A DNA stretch of 64,000 nucleotides from Arion vulgaris (Eukaryota; Mollusca; Gastropoda; Stylommatophora; Arionidae). The stretch covers positions 61,470,644-61,534,643 of the forward strand of contig CM036756.1 of the NCBI GenBank assembly GCA_020796225.1, in the 5' to 3' direction. This document shows, in pieces, positions 1 through 11,140 of this stretch. Each line of letters opens with the position of its first letter. Positions within the stretch are counted from its first letter, which is position 1. A program made the translations under genes and the position numbers. Below the pieces are notes generated by a model, which saw only the letters and a program-made list of their open reading frames with translations, was not told where the DNA came from and searched no databases.

Positions 1-560
1 CAGGTGCCGTCTCCACATCGAAGGTTGGCTGCAATGAATCTCCAGCATCCTCTGTCTTTCGCCTTGGTGTTGCACACTGCCAGACTGTAACCTGTCCATT
101 TCTTAAAGTTTCCCTCCCACTTATCTCTCGGTCTTCCTCTTGCTCTTTCCCCCTCAACTTTCCCCTCTAGTAAATATTTTATCATGGTGTCATATCTTAT
201 GTGCCCAAAATACTTTACTTGTCTGAATTTTATTTCTCTTAATAATTGTTTCTTCATGCCTAGTTTTCCTAAAACTTGTTTATTTGTCTGTTTTTCTGTC
301 CATGAAACTCTGCCTATTCTTCTATATATCCACATCTCAAATGCATCAATTCTGTCTTCTAACTGCTTGTTCACTGTCCATGTTTCCGAGCCATACATTA
401 ATATAGGATATATATAGCATTTGATCATTCTCATTTTTAGCCTGTTTGTGATTTGTTTGGATGTCAGTAACTTTCTCATACTATTGAAATTATCTTTGGC
501 CATTCCTATTCTCTTTTTAATTTAGTATTCTATCAAACATATATAAAAGCCAACCCCCAT
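1..560 (-). pseudogene. RTE-like LINE remnant, end of the reverse-transcriptase ORF
   Basis: Read on the minus strand in several frames this gives the familiar C-terminal part of RTE/BovB-like reverse transcriptases: a YGSETWT-like start, then IDAFEMWIYRR, KYFGHI, GRPRDKWE and a final GDGT. Frames are interrupted and no EN or catalytic RT domain is present. The same tail recurs on the plus strand at 35310-35538, there followed by a (GAT)n tail. It is a dead retrotransposon fragment cut by the window edge. Confidence 0.8.
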
Positions 561-819
561 CAAACAGGATTTTCCAATTCTTCGACTAAGCTTTTCAATC
601 TTCTGTTGCCTTGGGCTGCAGTGAAAACTAAGGGGCACTATTTGCGAACGGAGAAAATCAGTTTTAAAATCAGATCTTATTATTTGCTTATCACTACAAT
701 TTTATTTTAAAAAGCACAATATTATTTTAACTAAGTGTAGTAATGTGATCAACAATATACCCAAAATGCACTGCACATTTCGTATGATGCCATGCAATAT
801 CCTCTGATATTTCCACGTG

Positions 820-1012
820 GTGATGACGGTATTAGATACGTTTGTATTTGGTCGTCCATTTGTGTTTCATTTTAATTTGTCACTCCTGTTTGTTCGTTTG
901 TTGATAAAGGCCTTGTTGGTCGAAACGTTGCTGTTTATCGTCACTGTTTCTGTATTTTGTAAAACTATAGTACTTTGTTTGTACGTGTTACGGTATTCCA
1001 TCAACATCGATT
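820..1012 (+). repeat. Dispersed repeat with GATAAAGGCC...GAAACG motif
   Basis: Contains a GATAAAGGCC-(TTGTT)-GGTCGAAACGTTG segment that is identical, in reverse, at 7613-7650. Related copies lie at 8580-8800, 42760-43050, 49215-49460 and 57160-57440. The common part also includes TTTGTAAAACTA and TACTTTGTT. The element type is not certain; the stem plus GAAAC resembles motifs near the ends of Penelope-like elements. Confidence 0.6.
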
Positions 1013-1445
1013 GATGCATTGATTGATGGGGCCATCATCATTGCGCTTCAGTGAGTAACCATGTGTGATCCGATCTCTTTCTTACACAGGAAGATCTCAG
1101 CTGCAGTGCACGAACTACATAGCATCGTCTAGGTACCCGATGTAATTTTGAAGATGGTGAAGATATTTTTGTAGGAATTTTATTTTTAATCTGTTCTAAT
1201 GAATCGTTCCTGGGTAGCGACTTTCCAGCCTGCTCTTCTCGATTTTGAACTGCCAATGGTTCCTTTACGTGCTCAAATTGAACACGGGACCTACGTTTTA
1301 TCGTTCGTCTCCTATAGGACTAGGAACTCGATCTCATCTACACAGATATCCATGGAAAAATATCCAGATGGCTCCACGAGGAAGCGAACCTGGTACTTTT
1401 GGCACAATAGACGAGTACCTAACCTCTACGCCACAGAGACTCAAT
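1012..1445 (-). repeat. SINE family D copy
   Basis: Minus-strand copy of a tRNA-derived SINE of about 430 bp. The tRNA-like head (GTAGAGGTTAGGTACTCGTC on the minus strand) is near 1415-1445 and the 3' end carries the (TCAA)n tail, seen here as cattgattgatg at 1018-1029. Best relatives are at 24165-24600 and 49890-50323. Confidence 0.8.
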
Positions 1446-1747
1446 CAACAATAGTTAAGTTCAGCCAAGAACTATCAAGTTAACATAAGGGCATCGATAA
1501 TATCATGCTACACCTATCAAATGATAGCGCAAGTGAATGAGAACAGATTACTAGATTTATCGACTGTTACTGCATCAGTATTTGGCTTGAGATCTATGCC
1601 AAGACTGAGACTGGAAGATTACTTTTAATCCGAAAATTCCCTTGAGTAAGTAATTTAGTTTCGGTTTTTGTGTGCTTTTTTATCAGATTACTTTCGTGGG
1701 TTTTTTTTTAACTAAGAAAAAAAAATGAAATATACAGTACATATATA

Positions 1748-2003
1748 CTTCCTCGAACGCTCCATATCGACCACTTGTTAAACCACTCTTTGTGATTTGT
1801 ATGTGATCTGAGCCTAAGAGTGATTGTACGTTGTGTCAGTTATGCGCCTACAAGTAGGCCAGCACATCCGATTTCTGCGATGCTCTTTATTTACTAGGGT
1901 AGCTTTCCTAGGCCCCTACATGAGTCGCCTCTTACGACATGCTTTGTAGGTCGCAGTGTTACTATTCTTGCTCCCCTTGCGAGCTCCGCCAACATACGGG
2001 CGA
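1748..2003 (-). repeat. SINE family A1 copy
   Basis: Full-length minus-strand copy of the commonest SINE here. On its own strand it contains the block TGTCGTAAGAGGCGACT, then GGGGCCTAGGAAAGCTACCC, GCATCGCAGAAATCGGATG, TGTAGGCGCATAACTG, CACAAAGAGTGG and ends in GGAGCGTTCGA. The usual (AAG)n tail is eroded to GAGG. Confidence 0.85.
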
Positions 2004-2124
2004 AATTCATATATTAAGAAGGTATATATCTGTGAAAACTTGGTTGAGTTTTGATCATTCACATACTAACATTATTCAATATTGCACTGACAGACAATGA
2101 GAACATTCACTACATTATACTTAC

Positions 2125-2610
2125 TTGTTGCATGTGTGCATGTCGACAGCTCTCACAAACCAGCTGGTCACAGTGACAACAGCGCGTGATTCGTCCCTCG
2201 CTGTGACAAATGTAGCACCCGCCACTCTCTGCTCCTGCTGCATCTTGTAGAACAAACTGTGGACTTGCCGCTCTTTGAGGTTGTAGCAATATTCGTGAAG
2301 GTCTCGTTTCATCCCTACATATGTTCTCAATGGCTCTGCCACCAGCGCCAGAAAGTTCCAAGAAACCAATTACGGTCAGATTATTAGGAAAACTAGCTGC
2401 GCCGTTTCGAGGTACAAAATGGTCAGCTCGACATTCAGGACATCTGATAGAACGGGTCCTTCGATCCACCAATCCTTCTAGACATGGGGTGAGACAAAAC
2501 GTATGTTGACAAGGTAGAAGCTTAGGTTGTTTAAATCGTTCCAAACATACAGCACACTGCAGTAGTCGTTGCACATGTTCTGAAGCCAAAGACATGTCCG
2601 AACTCGCCAT
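2125..2610 (-). CDS. First coding exon of a TRIM-type RING/B-box protein (NHL-1/Thin-like), partial
   Basis: 162 codons from ATG at 2610 down to a strong splice donor (CAA|GTAAGTAT, intron begins at 2124). Residues 19-60 form a C3HC4 RING finger with C19, C22, C34, H36, C39, C43, C57 and C60; residues 132-155 form a B-box-like zinc site (C132, C135, C144, C147, C152, C155, with H157/H159 following). The segment around PKLLPCQHTFC and CPECRA, followed by FPNNLTV..FLEL, resembles TRIM2/3/32, C. elegans NHL-1 and Drosophila Thin/Abba, which are E3 ubiquitin ligases with a coiled coil and often C-terminal NHL repeats. Those downstream parts would lie to the left and are not recognised in the window, so the domain order is inferred from family resemblance. 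The reading after the donor (VSIM, stop) is intron. No other TRIM exon was found in 1-2124. Confidence 0.85.
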
Positions 2611-2786
2611 TTCTAACGTTGCTATGAGTGTTGTGTGCAGAATGTCAACAAATTACACAGCTTATTATCTATGATGAGTTTCTTTACATGTCATTTTCTG
2701 AGAATAGATCTGAAAAAAAGAGTATACATTTTCTGGTTATAGCTTATGCTCATAAAATCAACATAAAGAGGGAGAAATAGAAGGAG

Positions 2787-2953
2787 CAGTGGCGGCTCGT
2801 GCTCATTTTTGTTGGTGGGGCCAGACACAAATTTTCGGGAAAATCATGGTTTTAGGTTAGGTCATATTTTTATCTAAAAAATAATAAATATACGTTACAC
2901 ATTATTTTTGGTGGGGCCCGGCCCTACTGGTCTTTAATGACGAACCGCCACTG
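2787..2953 (+). mobile_element. hAT-type MITE (CAGTGGCGG family), copy 1
   Basis: 167-bp element with terminal inverted repeats CAGTGGCGGCTCGTG and CGAACCGCCACTG, flanked by a perfect 8-bp duplication AGAAGGAG (2779-2786 and 2954-2961). Inside are GGTGGGGCC motifs and an AT-rich centre, no coding capacity. TIR sequence and 8-bp TSD indicate mobilisation by a hAT transposase. Related copies: 5068-5231, 17634-17760, 19570-19735. Confidence 0.92.
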
Positions 2954-3049
2954 AGAAGGAGTATGACCAAATAGATTAGCAGCTCTAGTTATAAGTACAC
3001 AAAAAAGTATCTAACATGGTCAATATATCAATAATAATAATAATAATAA

Positions 3050-3400
3050 TAAGACCAATAACCCATTAGGTTTGTAGGGGCGCCACAGTGACATCAGCCC
3101 AAAAAGCCCGCACTAGTTCTCTTCAAATTTTGGAACAAGTGAGAAGTGCATTGACGAGCTCGTGATGCTGTAATTCCAAGATTTTCTCCTCTCTCCTTCC
3201 ACCACCATCTGTTCCCTGCAGAAGAATTATTGAAAGTCAGTCGTGCCTGATTATATGTCCAAACCAAGCAATCTTACGTCCTTTCACCACAGCCAAAAGT
3301 ATTTCCCGTCTGATTGCAATCATATTTATTTGGTCTCCTTTTATGTTCCAAGAAACAGATTCACAACAAACGCCTGTGACACCCAAAAATAAGGGCCGTG
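3050..3400 (-). pseudogene. LINE remnant, reverse-transcriptase C-terminus
   Basis: Minus-strand translation gives the block REILLAVVKGRKIAWFGHII-RHD followed by GTDGGGRR and, after frame changes, SLWRPYKPNG. This is the end of a non-LTR retrotransposon ORF2 of the kind that often ends LMSP..PNRS. Stops and frameshifts show it is dead. Confidence 0.75.
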
Positions 3401-4497
3401 GAGTTCATTCAGGTTATGTAACAACTCTAAATTAGACAATCGGCTCCCACATTTATTGTTGGTGCGTGATTATGTAACAGTTTGTGGTTTGTAGACATTT
3501 CTCTGAACTAATCTCCACTATTTCCTGCAGTCATTTGCATTGTCATCGTCATACGTGCCTTGTCTACCATTCCAACAGGATGCATCTTTCAATTTTTTTT
3601 GCCCCTGTAATCTACACACCTCTCTTATTTGTTTGTTATGTAAGGGATTCAAGCCTATTTAAGCCGAGGTACTCACTTTCAACCTAAGGATGAACATTGT
3701 TTTGGTTATATCATATCAGAGCGTACAGAAAAAAAATTAATGAACTTTTTTTTTATCAGTGTTTGTCCCTTACGCTTTACTGTCTCAGAGGGTGGTACCC
3801 AGTCATGTTTTAAACGTGTAAAATTCCAAACGTCTTCCTGCTTTCGCATGAGAGCTGCTTGGAATTTTACAATTTTATTAAGTTGCCTATTGGCTCTATG
3901 AAGACTCCCATCATTTGATCGCGATCAAATGGGCTCTACACTTTGATCTTAGCCAATAGGCCAAGAAGTGAAAGAATTAATGAGCTCCTTTAGAAGAGAA
4001 TCCAAATTAAATAACTTAGATCTATATACCTGTTTGATATGTTTATCTATGACTACCATTTATGTATACTGTGTTGAATATTGATTAGTACATATCGGTT
4101 AAATAGTCAGTTATTCTTTAAATCTTATTTTATGATTTTGTCATTGTTTATGTAAAATTGCCATTTACTTGTTCACGTATATATCTCATGTTTGCTTAAT
4201 TACCGCAGCCACAACTCGGTTTTTTTGTTTTGTTTATCTGACTATTTCTGATATTTTGGCATCCCCTGGTTATCATGCGACACAGATGACCGAGTTATCT
4301 CTGCGCTGTCTGTGCATAGAGTACGTGCTTGAAAGGTCAACTTGTGAAATCACTACCACATCTGGCGCGTTATCTTACCATGAAATATCACGTATGGAGT
4401 GTATGTGTCGCACGTGAAACGATATTCTGGCTATTAATAACTAGTTACCTAGAGTATTATTATTATTATTATTCTTTGTTGGTTTGTTTTATTTCCC
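3401..4497. other. Intergenic, no gene seen; nested inverted repeats at 3818-3961
   Basis: No coding region could be supported. The only clear structure is a pair of inverted-repeat modules: GTAAAATTCCAA (3818-3829) with its exact complement at 3859-3870, and an 11-bp arm GCCTATTGGCT (3885-3895) with its complement at 3951-3961 enclosing a perfect 20-bp palindrome centred on CGCG at 3912-3931. A (TTA)n run at 4456-4472 precedes the next SINE. Confidence 0.6.
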
Positions 4498-4752
4498 GTA
4501 TGTTGCCGGGGCTCGCAATGGAAGCAAAGAATAGTACCACTGCGATCTACAAGGCATGTCGTAAGAGGCGACTGGGGTAGGCGCCTAGGGAAGCTACCCT
4601 AATTAATAAAAAGCATCACAAAAATCGGATGTGCTAGCCTACATGTATGCGCATAACTGGCACAACGTGCAATCGCTCTTAGGCTCGGATCACATACAAA
4701 ACACAAAGAGTGGTTAATAAGTGGTCGATTTGGAGCGTTTGATGAAGAATAA
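4498..4752 (+). repeat. SINE family A1 copy
   Basis: Plus-strand full-length copy: starts TGTTGCCGGGGCTCGCAA, contains the TGTCGTAAGAGGCGACT block, ends GGAGCGTTTGATGAAGAAT. Well preserved. Confidence 0.88.
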
Positions 4753-5067
4753 TAAATAGTCTAGGTCAAATTTGTTCTCATTCTTTGTGTAGGTTATGCT
4801 TGATTTTTTGGTCCATTTTTGTTGCATGTTATGCTAAATTTGGTTTTCCTAGTTTGTGTGTTTTGCTTGATTTTGTTTCCATGTTTGTGTATGTCATGTT
4901 CTCCGCAATTTATAAGACTTGTGTATGTAATAATCGATATCAACTGTGCATACTAAAGGTTTGGTCGAAGTAAGCATGTCAGTTCATTCATTCCAGCCAA
5001 TCCCTACGTATATAGGCCAACATTTTCACTCCAGATCCTGTTAGACTGAGACCGATATAGCTGTCAA

Positions 5068-5231
5068 CAAGATGGCTCGTCATTGAGGGCCAGTGGGGCT
5101 CGCCCTACCAATAATCGAAAGGAGAATAACTTCCCGGAATAGGCAAATAATAGTAAATACTAAAAAAGACCATGATTTTTCCGAAAATTTGGGTATGCCC
5201 CACCAAGAAAACTTACCACGAGCCGCCACTG
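5068..5231 (-). mobile_element. hAT-type MITE (CAGTGGCGG family), copy 2
   Basis: Inverted copy with one degraded end (CAAGATGGCTCGTCATTGAG) and one good end (ACGAGCCGCCACTG). TSD GCTGTCAA/GCTGTCAG (5060-5067 and 5232-5239), 7 of 8 matching. Confidence 0.85.
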
Positions 5232-5239
5232 GCTGTCAG

Positions 5240-5775
5240 TCACACATGCTCTCGTTAACTATTATGGACATTACGAAGCATACAATGAAAATATAACGCA
5301 GCAACAGTTCTAATTTGATTGTTTCTAAATAATAAAGCGTAGAGCTACAGTAGCTGCATGAATCTCCAACCACATCCTGGAGGCACTTCTCCCAAAAGTT
5401 CTGTTCTGCTTGGCACTCGGCAACAGCCTTTCTCAGTCATCCAGCCGAGAATATAAAGATGTGCGTTCAAAAAAGTAATTAAAGAAAGAGAAGAGAGGGA
5501 CTGAGTGAGAAAGAGAAAGATTTGGAGTAGATATCATTATTGCGATAAAATAAAAAACACTAGACTATCAGAAACTTTGTCGGAACAACACCAGTTCTAG
5601 AGCATATTAAGAAACAACAAACCAAATTGTTCGGTCATGTTAACACGATTACCGTCCAGAAATATGAGAGACGGTATGAAACACCATATCTAAGGTGTGG
5701 GCTACTTGAGGATACTTGCCAGAACTATCCGCATACTCTGAACGCTGAAAGGCCCACCAGAAATATTTACAGATA
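5240..5775. other. Intergenic, nothing recognised
   Basis: No coding region, RNA gene or repeat shared with the rest of the window was recognised. It leads into the GATA microsatellite. Confidence 0.5.
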
Positions 5776-6686
<911 letters not shown>

Positions 6687-6919
6687 ATCTATATATTTAT
6701 TGATTCAATGAACATTAGTTTATAGACAATAAATTAAAAAAACAGACGCGTATTTATCTACTATTTGTTCATATCAGAATACAATTATAAATACTTAGAC
6801 ACGTTACTATTTATTTTCTTTACACATTATGAACAGGCGCCTTGGTTTAAAAAAATAGTAAATGGCAGAGTTGGTTCTGAACAGTGATGGTAACAATCTA
6901 CACCAGTGCTTTCCATCGC

Positions 6920-7175
6920 GTTGCCCACGGACGCTATTGTGCCCGTGCGATACATCCATGGCGCCATATTTTAATCCGTCTGCCTTAACGCTAATCAGAA
7001 TTTCAAGAAAAAAAAACGTGTTTTTCAATAACAGTATGTTTCCATTTTTTTTTCTTAAGCACACTATTTTTTTTTCAAATTAAACGTTTAGTCGGGATTA
7101 AGTTTACCTCTGTTATTTTTTAAAATGTCACTATTGATATTACTTTATTATTACTACATATTAGTATTGTGACTG
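6920..7175 (+). repeat. Dispersed repeat shared with 55990-56240
   Basis: Both copies have CCATCGCGTTGCCC-like starts, CTTTAACG(C/T)TAATCAGA, long A and T runs, CTTAAGCACA and AAATTAAAC, in the same order. Probably a non-autonomous DNA element; ends and TSD not resolved. Confidence 0.6.
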
Positions 7176-7289
7176 CTACACAGCGCCCGCGCCTTCACAG
7201 TCATTAAATCTTTGTATAGGCACACTAAAACAGCGTTTTTACGCGTGATTTTTTTTGCATTTTGTATAAAGTGTCCATCATCAAGGTGC

Positions 7290-7500
7290 GTATCCTTTAT
7301 AGGACGTTGCTCTCTTTGCAGCACATCTGAAATTCACTCTGTCTCTTGCCGGTTCACCCACTTCGTCGATGGTCATGTTCATGGTTTCTTTAATATCTTG
7401 TAGCCATCTTCTTCTTGGTCTGCCCCTGCTTCCTGGGACCCTGCCCTCTAATATTGTTCTTTCCAGGTCATCGTGACGCTTGATGTGATCAAAGTATGTA
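7290..7500 (-). pseudogene. LINE remnant, reverse-transcriptase C-terminus
   Basis: Minus-strand reading: YFDHIKRHDDLERTILEGRV, GSRGRPRRRWLQDI, then DEVGEPARDRVNFR. This is the typical end of a jockey/RTE-like ORF2. Only about 70 codons remain. Confidence 0.8.
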
Positions 7501-7544
7501 ATTTTTCTGTATATTCAGTATATATATATGGAACTGCAGTAAAA

Positions 7545-7800
7545 CTATTTGATTGGCAAAACACGTAATTACAAAGTACTGTAGTTTTACAAATTACAAA
7601 AACAATAACTAAATACAGCAACGTTTCGACCAACAAGGCCTTTATCAAGCAAATGAACAAACAGGAGTGACAAATTAAAATGAAACACAAATGGACGACC
7701 AAATACAAACGTATCTAATGAAAATCTGGAATAAAAACGAATAACGAAATAAATGTAACACAAAAACACACATAAAAACTAGAAATAGAACGGAAAAGAA
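7545..7800 (-). repeat. Dispersed repeat with GATAAAGGCC...GAAACG motif
   Basis: Minus-strand copy of the family at 820-1012; the motif at 7613-7650 matches that copy exactly. It extends further, with AATTTGTCACTCCTG and ATAACG-containing flanks also seen at 42900-43020. Confidence 0.65.
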
Positions 7801-8247
7801 ACAATGAAACATCTAGTAAATATATAACTGGAATACATGCAACATATACCCATATAGATTACATATTTTTCTATATTAGATTAGATTAGATTAGATTATA
7901 AAGCATCTTATATTTAATGCTTTGGTTATTGAGGTGGCTTGTCGAAAATTGGTACCACAATAACGGTTTATTAAGTGACTTGACGTATTGTAAGAATTAG
8001 TCAGGTGTGCTCCATTATGTAAAAATGTTGGATAGCACTGATTTACACACTCACCCGTGCTATAAATAAACATATGACGTAATGGAAGGTGAACTTGTGG
8101 AATCGTACAACATTTGAATGAAGGTTTTTCCGTATGAGATAAACAGAGTATGTGCGTCGGGCGTCGATATGAAGAAAGGAATATTATATTAAAAGTGTTG
8201 TGAAATAGAGCAAGAAAAGTGTAGCATTACAACAATAGGGGATAGTT
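7801..8247. other. Intergenic, nothing recognised
   Basis: Only a short (TTAGA)n run near 7874-7897 stands out. No gene or shared repeat was recognised. Confidence 0.5.
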
Positions 8248-8502
8248 TTCTTCTTCTTCGAACGCTCCATATCGACCCCTTGTTAACCACTCTTTGTGAT
8301 TTGTGTGTGATCTGAGCTTAAGAGCGATTGTACGTTGTGTCAGTTATGTACCTACAAGTAGGCCAGCACATCCGATTTCTGTGACGTTTTTATTTACTAA
8401 GGTACCTTCCTAGGCCCTACCTCAGTTGCCTCTTACGACATGCCTTGTAGGTTGCAGCGGTACTATTCTTTGCTTCCCTTGCGGGCCCAGGCATCACACG
8501 GG
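8248..8502 (-). repeat. SINE family A1 copy
   Basis: Full-length minus-strand copy with a visible (AAG)4 tail (cttcttcttcgaacgctcc on the plus strand). The core block is intact apart from GTTGCCTCTTACGACATGCC. Confidence 0.88.
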
Positions 8503-8579
8503 AGAGATGATAATCGATTATATACATGTAAACTGCGTTTTAAAATAATGTTTCACAAAGATTTCATTGAAAGTTAGAC

Positions 8580-8800
8580 ACGTTCGTACCTACAGCACTA
8601 GTTACTACTTGGTTGTGTTAGTCTGTATGTGGTGTTCTGTGCCATTCGTCACTTTTGTTATATCATTTGCTTGATAAAGGCCTGTTTGGTAGAAAAGATT
8701 GCTGTGTATTGTCATTGTTTTTGTAATATGTAAAACTACAGTACTTTGTTATTACGTGTTTCGCCATTCTACATAGTTTTACTGCAGTCTCCATCTATAT
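8580..8800 (+). repeat. Dispersed repeat with GATAAAGGCC motif
   Basis: Plus-strand diverged copy: GCTTGATAAAGGCCTGTTTG followed by GTAGAAAAGATTGCTG, then TGTAAAACTACAGTACTTTG and TAGTTTTACTGCAGTC at its end. Confidence 0.6.
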
Positions 8801-9039
8801 TGACATTAGTTCTTATCAACCAAGTTAAACAACCGTTCATTGTGATCTGTGTATTATGTACAGAGAACGTGAGTACGTTGTGCCCTTGATCTCAGGCACA
8901 TACAGTATGTAGTACAGGTGTATGGGAATTTCGGCGGCCTAAAGTGATACTTGAGTTTGCCTAATCTGACATTCCCAAACATCTTCAGTTCTCTTTGATC
9001 CTGAACGTCGTTCCCTCTTTATCGATTACTCAGCGACTT

Positions 9040-9255
9040 ACGTGTGCAATTGTGAGATAGAATAACTGGTGTGCAACTGTGAAACAGATAACATAACTTG
9101 TGTGCAACTGTGAAACAGGTAGTATAACTTGTGTGCAACTGTGAAACAAGTAGAATAACTTATGTACAACTGTAAAACAGGTAGAATAATTTTGTTGCAA
9201 CTGTGAAAAAGATCAAATGACGTGTGTGCAACTGTGAAACAGATAAAATAACCAC
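9040..9255 (+). repeat. 31-bp tandem repeat, about 7 copies
   Basis: Unit resembles GTGTGCAACTGTGAAACAGG plus TAGAATAACTT. Copies differ by a few substitutions. No gene context. Confidence 0.9.
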
Positions 9256-10198
9256 TGAACATTTTTTTCTAAAATAGGCTAACTTACGGATGACAAGAGA
9301 AAGATTTCATGAAAGCACAAATCCGAACCACTGCTCTGAAAAATATTTAAGCTAACTTGTGAAATTATACACAAAAGTCGGTTGTCGTTCGTACTGTCTC
9401 CTGTTTATAGGCAGCCATTTTACATTTCTCGCCAAGTCGTCCACAGAGAAAGAGAAAAATAGACATGATTTGTTTGAATACCTGTAGCAGTAAAGGTTGA
9501 AATTACAGTGCTCTATATACGCTATATACCTACGTAGATAGAGTGCTTACGTTAGAGCCGTTGTTTTTATTTTTTTCATTGGTGGTTTCTGTCAGAACAG
9601 ACTTACCTAGACGTGTTCTCGATTCCTATATCGCAGTAGCAACATTCAGTTGAGTGAGTAATAATACATATAGCAGACGGATGTGTTTAGTATTTTGATG
9701 GTGATACATTTAAGAACTGAAGAGTCGGACAACTATAGATATATGTCTGCACATTCTCATATATGAAATAGTGCTCTGATACAATATAACAAGTAATGAT
9801 ACATTTAAGAACTGAAGAGTTGGACAACTATATATATATGTCTGCACATTCTCATATATGAAATAGTGCTCTGATACAACATAAAAAGTAATGAATGATA
9901 CATTTTGTTAGGGGACTCTCCCGTACTGACAAATGTAAGTCTTAAAAACAACAACAATGCGGGAAAACGTGGTTTCAGTGTGCGTATACTAAGGGTTCAG
10001 CCAGAGCCAACTATAAAGTTAGAGTTGGCTGTGGTTCAGCATGCTAAATAGTCTTGAAAAATGAGTCACTATAACACAATGGCGAGTACTTGCTTCGAAT
10101 ACGAGTGGACAAGGCTGAATTAACTTGAGCCGATGGGATTGAGGGTAACAGTTTATGACATTTCAGTTACATATCGGGACTCTTATGAATATCAATAT
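9256..10198. other. Intergenic with a 95-bp tandem duplication
   Basis: No gene seen. The stretch 9703-9797 is repeated at 9798-9892 with few changes (gatacatttaagaactgaag starts both copies, then partly repeats at 9897). The rest has no recognised content. Confidence 0.75.
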
Positions 10199-10617
10199 CA
10201 GGGTCGTACCGTGCTATGATACAGAGAGGAGGCCGCATCAGACGACACAGTAAGGGGGGCGGCATAAGTAGCGAAATGATTTGAACCATTAATTTGAACC
10301 ATTCAATAATTAAATATCTTTACGCAACTCTTTTCAATATGATCTATGTAATTCCGATATCGGTCTATACGATTTATGATTTATAGCACGCCTCTGCATA
10401 AACGCTTTCGGTACTTTTCGGTTTCTGGTGCATCCGCATCGATGGCGAGCGCTCACCGAAAGACTTTTGATCTGACAGCGAGAAGCTATTATTTTTTTTG
10501 TAATATACCGCGCGTTAGCTCCTTAAAGCTGAGGCGGCAATTATCACAAAAGACAATTATTGTACCACTCTCCAGTCAATACTTTCGGTCGAAAATTAAT
10601 CAGATATAAATGCAACT

Positions 10618-10890
10618 GATCTTCAACAAGAATTACGTGATGTATTCCGATTGCTACCATATTCTAGGAAACCTTTGGATGTTTTAAATCATTTTTGCCA
10701 ATATAACTCAATTACTTTGTATCCGAATACTGTTGTAGCTCTGAGAATTTTATCAACCCTCCCTGTCTCTGTAGCTAGTGGGGATAGAAATTTTCCCAAT
10801 TAAAAAAAATACTACTTAAGAAGTTCAATAACCCAAACAAAACTTAAAATCTGTCATTAATTTCTATTGAATCTACATTGGTTGCCACTC
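10618..10890 (+). pseudogene. hAT transposase C-terminal (dimerisation) region, broken
   Basis: Reading from 10618 gives 61 codons with the signature LYPNTVVALRILSTLPVSVA followed by SGDRNF, matching the hAT C-terminal motif of ZMYM1-like and THAP-associated transposases (usual form ALRILLTIPVSVASGERSFS). A TAA follows at 10801; homology resumes frameshifted as YLRSSITQTKL. The catalytic DDE part and zinc fingers are missing. No start codon can be assigned. Confidence 0.82.
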
Positions 10891-10892
10891 TA

Positions 10893-11140
10893 GACTAAAA
10901 TAAAAATCGTGGCATATCCTAAAGGACGTAGCCATCAACTACAGTAAACCAGTCGTTGATTTTCTAGGCACCACTTATACGTTCAGTAGTTTGCCATTGC
11001 TTTCTGAACGGGTGGCGCCATCGTCCTTTGTTAAAATCAACGGAAACAATTTGCAAGCAAACTGTCCGCGAGCGTGATTCGAACTCAGAACGTCGGGGTT
11101 AATAGACCGAGTCACTAACCCTTAACCCAAAGTTAAAGTT
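10893..11140 (-). repeat. SINE family E copy
   Basis: Minus-strand copy. On its strand it has the tRNA-like B box GAGTTCGAATCACG near 11085, then CAGAAAGCAATGGCAAACTA, CTGAACGTATAAGTGGTGCC and GGATATGCCACGATTTT. Lies inside the hAT relic, so inserted later. Confidence 0.82.

Noticed and set aside
6807..7083. Overlapping 73- and 85-codon frames
   Set aside because: They lie in a dispersed non-coding repeat also present at 55990-56240, and are low in complexity.
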